A stretch of DNA of 64,000 nt, from NCBI GenBank assembly GCA_004794655.1, contig SMMW01000592.1, positions 930,001 through 994,000 of the forward strand, written 5' to 3'. The position numbers and the translations under genes were made by a program. Of the stretch, positions 56,870 through 64,000 are shown piece after piece. The first letter of the stretch is position 1, and every line of letters starts with the position of its first letter. The notes beneath the pieces were generated by a model that did not search any database, was not told the DNA's origin, and saw nothing but the letters and a program-made list of their open reading frames with translations. This DNA comes from Marisa cornuarietis (taxonomy: Eukaryota; Mollusca; Gastropoda; Architaenioglossa; Ampullariidae).

Positions 56870-59865
56870 CTGCAAAACAACAGTAGCGCCCCTACCCACG
56901 GTGTAGGTTCTCCGGACAATTTTTATTTATTTGTTTATTTATTCATTACTTTTTATATTGTTGTGTGCTGTTATAGTGCTTTAATTCATTCTTATATTTC
57001 TTCTCCTTATTTTTTTTAAGCTTTTATAAAAGTTTATTAATAAGATATATAGAGACATTCTAATAATTCAGAATAATTTGACAAGGAAAGTGATTAAAAG
57101 AAAAATGCATTTCAACAGGATATTAGGTGCTGAAAGAGAAGTAACAGCGGAGAAAGGAAAGCAATTAACGCCCTCATTACTTCAGCGCTACCACAAAACT
57201 GCACGGGCGTGCTTGTATTTTCTTAGGCTAGGCGTGACGAGAAGATGAAGTTATCTCCCTTTGTACCCAGTGTCTTCCCTTGCTTGATGACTTTTGCAAG
57301 GCCTGAAAAACCGTGCGAGAGAAGCCAACGCGGCGCAGACGGTACTCGTGTTGACTTTCTCGTGTCTGCGCGCGTGAGTTTGTTTTGTAATAATGTTTTT
57401 GTTTGTTTTGAGTGCGTGCTGACTCGGAGGACGTGCGGTACACTTATGCACGTGAAGGGTGCTGCTTACTAACGTGGTTGTAGGAGCAACTATGGTCGTG
57501 TGTCTGTGCATGTGTGCGTCTCTCTCTTTCTCTCTTTGTATGCGTGTGTGTGTGTGTGTGTGTGGGGGGATCATCAATGGAAAAGGGCAAGCTGGATTTT
57601 CCCAAATGACATTTTTAATTGTGTCTGCTTAAAGTTCGGCTCCCAAGAAGTTAGACGACTAGGGTAGTTGGCACTACATGTACTCCTCACCTCCCCCCAC
57701 CCCACCTCCTAAGGCGATCCATTGCTTCCCGTCTAACTTGCCATTTCCTATGCCTTAAAATACGGGTTCTTAACGGAACACACATATTTGAATATGTGAC
57801 TGTTTCAGACATTAATATGACTGAACTAGAAGATGTTTGAATTCTCGCAAAGACTAGCGTCAGGCACGTTGTGTAGTCTGAGTGTTGATGTGTTTATGTT
57901 TATTCAATATAGTAAATAAGAAAAAATTGTGTTTCGTCAGAAATAGAACACGCGTGGATTTCTGAAAAATTCATTAGCAGACGACCACGCTGATGTTAAT
58001 TTCTGTTTCTCTAGAATAATATTTCTATACACTTGTGCATGAGGTAACATAACCGCCTAAACAAAAAAGAAATGCTCGGAATATGTTCCAAAGAGAATAC
58101 TCCTCTGAATGTGTATCGCTACCTTACTAAAAGGCTAATAATTTCTTGCTTTTCTTGTCTTTTTCGAAGTCAGGAAATTTACATAGCTGAGTCTGTCTTT
58201 CTCTGTTCTAGGAACCGATTTATACGTACCCCATGCCCGTCTTCACATCCACATCCACATCACCATCGTCGTTGTCGCGTTGTCTTAAATTCAGCACCTT
58301 AATCACACTGAACTCGGAAGCCGTTGGTAGTTGCAAGTTGTCTAAACATTAGGTGCTGTCGACACATGCTGGTGGAGGGGGGAGTAGGTAGAGAGTGGTG
58401 GGGGCTATTAGAAGCAAGAGATAACAAGATGTGACTGTCTGTGGGCTAAACATGCGCGTCACTCTAATCACACTGGATTGAGAGCCGCCCTTTAACCTGA
58501 TACGCATGCGCAGTTACAAAGTACTTAAAAAAAAAACATTGTCGGTGTACAAAACCTTTGTCTCAGCTAGCCGTCAGCATGTGCGCGGGACCTGGCCAGT
58601 GAATAGGATGCTCACAATCGACCAAAGAGACACTTAAACGGGAAGGTAACGCCTGCGTACCAAGTGGTTAGGACTCTGGGTCATAACCCTGGCAGTTGCA
58701 AATCGTTGTCCTTTGTCCTTTCGCAGCTTCGTTTGTATTTAGGGTTATTACTGCTCAAAATCATGTGTATGTTCAATGTTTACTTAAAAGAGGGTCCTGA
58801 TGGCGAAGTCTCTCAAAACAAACAAAATGAAGCTGTCAACAGACATGAACATGCTTGGATACGCGGGAGGGTTGGTCGAAAGTCCAGCTAAATAAAATAT
58901 GAATGAAATGAATATCATATTCTGTAGTCTGGATATAGTCTGGATGAACATTCATTGTTGTATGTCTATGGTTTCTATTGACTAGTTCTCTACAACTTTT
59001 TCCCCCATCTACTCACTGCTTTGTGTCTTTGTGTTGAGTGGTGAACAAAATACCGCCGGTTCTTCCTTCAGCGTCAGTAGACTGACAGATGAGAGGCTCG
59101 CTGATTGACGAGTTGTTGGCAAAACCATTTAGCACTTGATAAGACGTGGTCCTTATTGTCTGGCCACAGACCGGTTGAGCGAGATGCTGACAAATTCCGC
59201 ACATGAATAACAGAAAGAAATTATTAAAAGGATATCGGGGAAAGGGGGAAGGACGACAAACAATCCACACTAAGCAGGAAAATGGTTTGCAACAGGATTC
59301 ATTCATTGATTGCACGAACGCACTTAAGCCGAAGGAAACCTTAAAAAGAAGCAGTTTTTCACTTTCATGTGCCTTTGTATTATCATGGTTATCACCATCT
59401 TGGTGTTTTGGAGACCTATTTAACCTGACCCTAACCCTTGCTGAGCCCGAAGTTCGAAATCATCTGAATGACATCAACACCCTAGCTTTCGTTGATGTCA
59501 TGAAGAACTCAGCAATTCAACCGGAACTCATCTTTTTCGTTGTCAGCCGTGTTGAGGAACCAGTCAAGCTTAAATTAACATCACTTTCCGCCCCCCCCCT
59601 CACCCCACGATCACAACCGTCGCCAATGACCGTGGGGAAGTTTTCTCTTATAAGATGAAATGAGTCTTCATAATAGGTGTTGAGGTTTAGGGTAATGGTA
59701 TATGATTTATGGTCTTGTGCTTGTGTGAACAGGTATATTCCTAAATGATGTGTTTTGAAGAGTATATATATTTATATGTAGAGTTCTTAGTACGTGTGCT
59801 TATAGAAGTAGAGTTAAGCTGGGGTTGTTTATAACTGGATTATGTTTACAGCAGTTTTAAGATGT

Positions 59866-59867
<2 letters not shown>
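56870..59867. other. Unassigned stretch (possible intron)
   Basis: (GT)n at about 57545-57564. An ACGCATGCGCAG motif at about 58502-58513 repeats that at 6836. A tRNA-like CCAAGTGGTTAGGAC occurs at about 58660. A plus-strand frame of 151 codons at 59203-59658 (including LAEPEVRNHLNDINTLAF) has no family I recognise. Confidence 0.4.

Positions 59868-59941
<74 letters not shown>
59868..59941. repeat. (AATC)n microsatellite
   Basis: About eighteen AATC tetramers without interruption. It may be the tail of an unrecognised retroelement, as tetramer tails are common here. Confidence 0.97.
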
Positions 59942-62812
59942 GTTGCTTTGCTGAACCCAGCAGTCTGAAATTGCGAGCGCTCAACGTATCATCTTAACTG
60001 AACGGTCCTTTGATTCAGGCGCTAAGAAATTCCTTCTTAATTAAAAGCCGATTAACCACAAACTGGTTTTGTGTTGATCTGAGTGATGTGGCTATTTTCT
60101 TAACTTCACCAATCAAAGAATAGGAAAAGACAGTGAAAACTCGTTACTCCCGTTATGTCCTCCACAAACAATAGTTTGGGGCTTTCCACGTGCTTGTTGA
60201 AGACCTACATTGTAGTTTCTTTTTTTTTCAAAACTACTACTTCATTTCGTGTTATAATCTATAGAGTAGCATTTATATTAAAATATTCACATTGTTTTAG
60301 ATACACGTATTGAAATATTCATTTTTATTTTGTTGCGTTCAAATCAGCAATTTCTAACCTTTCCGAGCTCACCAACAGCCCGTACAGCTGTTCGCTTAAC
60401 TTATCAAACTGATATCGTGGTACCCGCTTTGCACAATCCTTCCGGTTGAAAATCGCCACCCAGCCGTGAGCACTACTTCCACATTCGCGCTCCACCCCTG
60501 ACTAACCCCTACCCCCACCTTGTCTGCGACATGAAATAACATTGTGAAGCTAGAGGAAATCTGACAATAAAAGTGAATCACCGGCCAATTTGTTCCTGAC
60601 GTTAATCAGAGACCGACACACACGCGTGTGTCCTGTAGCTGCCTGTTTCGCAACAGCTGCTGCTGCATATGAAGCAAGGCGATTAACCCCAGGAAACCGA
60701 TAAGGTTTTGTCCGATGTGCAATAGTTGCATTCCGCAAACAACGGCTCTCTCGCTGCAGTTCGTGTTGACTGCACCATCATTTCCTCCGAAATGAGACGA
60801 ACATTGATTTCAGAAAAAAGTTTCTCTCCCCTTTTTTCATATTTCGTCTCTCTCTCTCTCTTTAAGTTTTTAGGTGCAGGTGACATCTGTGAAAACAGAG
60901 TGTTCTCGCCACAATATCAAAAGCTTCTAAATAGCCTCGATAAAATTGTTAGAACAAGTAGCACAAGTTTGAACGCGTGTCGAGGGGAAAAGCGACTAGA
61001 GATCTATCAGCCAGAATGTCTGCCATTATTAGGTGTGAGGTGAAGTGTGTAGGTCCCCCCCCCCTCGGTGTAAAAGCGGAAGTAGGAGGGGCTCGTTGCT
61101 GATTACGCTTTGCTGCGCGCCTTGAGTTTCAGGTCGTTGGTGCTAAAATAGTTCGTTATCGTCGCCTGCTTTTCAATGCCACCTTGAAACATTCATGTAT
61201 TGATTCATTTAATGTAGAAACCCAGTTTTTGTGAACCCATGCCATTTCATCTCTCTGTATAAATTAATAAAATCTCAAAGGAACACCTCTAGTTATCGAT
61301 ACCAGATGTTATTATATCGTATTACCTATATAAAATCTATATTTATACATAATACTCTTCAGTTGACTATATTTTAAAAACTCTACTTTCTCGGGTTTTT
61401 TCCTAATTCTGTTTTTTCCTGTTTTCTTTCTTTTCATGTTTTCTTTCACTCTCTTTCTTTAATTGTTTTTATTAATCCATCTATCAATCCTTTTTTCCTA
61501 CTTTTTTATTTTGTTTTCTTTAACTTTATTTCTTTTTTCCTTCTTTTATTTTTCTATCCATCCATCCTTCCTCTTTCTTTCTATCTATAAGATTCATTCC
61601 TTTAGTGCCCCTAGATTTTATCTGTCAAGTATTCATCTGACATTTATTGCATGTCTCTACAACTGTGCGAAACTATTTTGCGAAATAAAATTTCGTGTAC
61701 CTGTCGCTTTAATGATTTATTTATTTTTGAACGCGTTAAGACTAGTCCACACACAGATTTCGTGTGATTTCTGGCCATCAACAATATTAAGGGGGAAATA
61801 ACAAGTAAACAAGATCAAAATAGATAGAACAACGCTTAAGCTGGAGCGTCTCAGAGAAAGAAAAATACGCCTGCAGAGAAAGGTGAAAGGTGACAGGACA
61901 GGAGAGAGATGGAGACTAAAAGTTTGTTTCTTGCCTCCAGATTTAACCAGCCTCAGGAAAAAGAGAAAGAGAGAGAGAGAGAGCGTGTGAGGGAGGAGCA
62001 GGAACAAGAGAGTCGCCAGTTAAAATCGAATCACGTCCCGAAGACCGGAGCTGATTGAGCCGATATGGGGGAGGCCAGAATGAATTTTCTCCCCCTCGGG
62101 TTAAAGGTCATGAATTCAACGCCTCGTCAGACCCCACCTTCTGGGTTGACATCTCATGCTGCTGACGACGGCTGGGTGGGCGCTGGAGACGACAAGGCGA
62201 ACAAGACGGATCTGCCGGCCTCGATACCCGCTTATTAGCAAGACTAACTCCTTCGGCGCTGCTCTAATCTGGCGTTCTGTTCCCATTCTGTTCCCTATGA
62301 AAAATGGCGGAAGACGGGGTCCTCGGAAACCCGATCGTCTTCCATCTTTGACGGGGCGAACGCGTTGTTAAAAGCCAACGGGTAGGACACGGACTAGCTT
62401 CGTATGACATAACTATAATTAGGAGGAAAAAGCTCTGCTGGTAAAGAAATGCATTTCCTCAGTCATACTCTTTTCCCCTTCTCTCTCCCCCCACCCTCAT
62501 TCGCTATGCGTCTCTCTTTCTCTCTGTGTCTCACACACAGACACACACACTCAGTATCATACACAAACACACATGCAGACATGCAAGCATACGCAGACCT
62601 CTATCACTAATCGTGCCTGTGCCGGCTGTGACCAAGCAGGGGCGGATAACTGGCACCTGCTGTAACCAAGTCAGGGGGGATAACTAGATTTTCATCTCTC
62701 CTCGGGTCCCGCCGTCTGACCCTCTGACCTTCAGAGTGTTCATCACCCCGAGAAGCGTCTAATCGCGGCGTTAAAAGGGTACGAACAAGGGTACTTAGCA
62801 CTGTCTACTCAC
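59942..62812. other. Unassigned stretch (possible intron)
   Basis: Long T-rich tracts lie at about 61380-61600. (GA)n occurs at about 61967-61984 and imperfect (CA)n at about 62519-62575. No exon is supported. Confidence 0.45.
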
Positions 62813-62940
62813 CGTGCGAGAGAGCTTTTGTACAGGACTGCCTTCTTCCTCGACCCGGAGCACTTCTGCCATCTGATATCGGTAGCTGCCATCTTGGCTC
62901 TGCTCATCTAACATAGTCACTTGCATTCGCTTTCTCGGGA
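62813..62940 (-). CDS. Candidate internal exon (minus strand), unknown gene
   Basis: On the minus strand a T-rich tract ending in AAAG precedes the exon and a clear donor GTGAGTAG follows. Length is 128 nt. Two of three frames contain stops. The third gives two bases plus 42 codons, including KRMQVTMLDEQSQDGSYRYQ and MAEVLRVEEEGSPVQKLSRT. The composition (charged and polar residues, no repeats) is that of an ordinary cytoplasmic protein. I cannot name the family. It ends on a codon boundary, which fits the phase of the exon at 56749-56869 if nothing lies between. Confidence 0.45.
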
Positions 62941-63780
62941 CTTTAAAAAAAAATTGTTAATGAGGACAGAAATGGATAAAATAAAGAAATGAAGTTCAAC
63001 TGAGAATGTTTTTTTTTTCGTTTACCTTGCAGGGATTAAAAAGGATATAACCAGAGTTTGTTATAAGTTAGTTTTTTGGGGAGAAGAGGTCCAGATTCTC
63101 CCTCACTCTAACCTCACCCCGTTACCCTCAATTCTCTAATGTCTAACTGTATTTATTGAATGGCTGTGATTTAAAATACTTCCTATGCTACAAGCAGGCA
63201 CTCAAGCAGTTTGGGTTTAGAAATTATATTTTGGGTAACTCCGTCTACAAACTGTAATCACTTCCTCACACCATCACTTCCCATCAACAACATACTTAAA
63301 AAGTTACATTATTCTTTAAAACACAACTGGATAATACTCAATCAAACAAAACAGGAAACTGTCTATAATATTTCCTTTGTTCTTTTCAGTCGCACTTTTA
63401 CAAACATAGAAACAGTTACTTTTAACAGACAAACTCAAACGCGTGTTATTTTATCGTAATTAATTTTAAATAAATATTTAGTTGTATTTGAATCTATTAT
63501 AGTTCAAAACCATTTCAAGTGGTTATCTATTGGAAATTTTGTTCAATAAAGTGAATATGGTCTATCAAACATTTTTTTTAAATTTCTTATCAGCATGATG
63601 GTCGTTAATACCTTGAATATAGTCTGAAGCATAAATCTGGATTTTGCTGTACATGTACAAGAGACGCTACATAGGCTATGTTAAGAACAAGGCCCACAGA
63701 CTTGATTTAAATAATTACAGTATGGGCCTATTAAGGTACCACAGTTCTGCGAAATTTCAGTTTAATATAGGATCAACACC
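62941..63780. other. Unassigned AT-rich stretch
   Basis: No recognisable gene or repeat; poly-T runs near 63010 and 63570. Confidence 0.5.
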
Positions 63781-64000
63781 TCCCTTAAATTCTAAACAGG
63801 CGTCTGTGTTTGGCTACCATTTGGTTCAGAGCAAACAAGCTTTCTCGAAAACCCAAGCGTGTTATAAAGGACGAAAACGAAGAAAACAGTTTGTCAAACA
63901 GGTTTGCGAAACAGGCTGTGGCGCGTCAGACTACAAACAGGTAAAACATGACTGTTTCAGAAACTGCTTTAAGAAAAACGGGTTTTGCAAACACTTTGTG
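63781..64000. repeat. Cluster of AAACAGG motifs at the window edge
   Basis: AAACAGG occurs four times between about 63794 and 63941, with further AAACAGT and CAAAC variants. It may be the end of a transposon or a degenerate tandem repeat cut off by the window. Confidence 0.35.

Noticed and set aside
58655..58915. SINE candidate with an A-box-like CCAAGTGGTTAGGAC
   Set aside because: The B box (GTTGCAAATCG) is too degenerate, and no second copy was found in the window.

Overview
The window looks like animal nuclear DNA, most probably from a mollusc (a caenogastropod-like snail is my guess). The reasons are indirect. There is no gene-dense or operon structure. Microsatellites are abundant. There are several unrelated families of non-LTR retrotransposon corpses, tRNA-derived SINEs with a shared central block, and short DNA transposons with inverted ends. 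Coding potential outside mobile elements is confined to a few intron-bounded candidate exons. No database was consulted, so species and family assignments are inference.

Layout. 0-4 kb: a hairpin around a (TTA)n array, a LINE 3' tail, microsatellites and CpG-rich non-coding DNA. 4.2-9 kb: two copies of an internally deleted PIF/Harbinger-type transposon (4256-4915 and 8184-8883). The second has perfect terminal inverted repeats and a TTA target duplication. The first is interrupted by a foldback element, which is itself split by an L2/CR1-like LINE fragment. 9-33 kb: mostly unannotatable DNA with two SINE types, a 45-bp minisatellite, long simple repeats and three LINE tails. 33.9-40.4 kb: a retrotransposon cluster. 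A decayed endonuclease/reverse-transcriptase LINE is cut by a 1414-bp solo LTR with a 5-bp target duplication, followed by a foldback element, a SINE, and a second LINE copy of the same family in the opposite orientation. 43.9-46.1 kb: a Tx1/L1-like LINE carrying a 140-bp inverted-repeat insertion. 46-55.4 kb: tandem repeats, another short foldback transposon (49041-49302) and a third copy of the first LINE family (minus strand, 54120-55320). 56.2-63 kb: three candidate exons on the minus strand (62813-62940, 56749-56869, 56282-56367) with splice-site consensus and compatible phases. They may belong to one host gene with long introns.

No element here appears able to move on its own. Every reverse transcriptase has lost its catalytic core region, and both Harbinger copies carry the same frame break. 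The most informative signals are the nested insertions, which give relative ages, and the possible minus-strand gene. I see no operons, CRISPR arrays, rRNA, functional tRNA genes or viral genomes.
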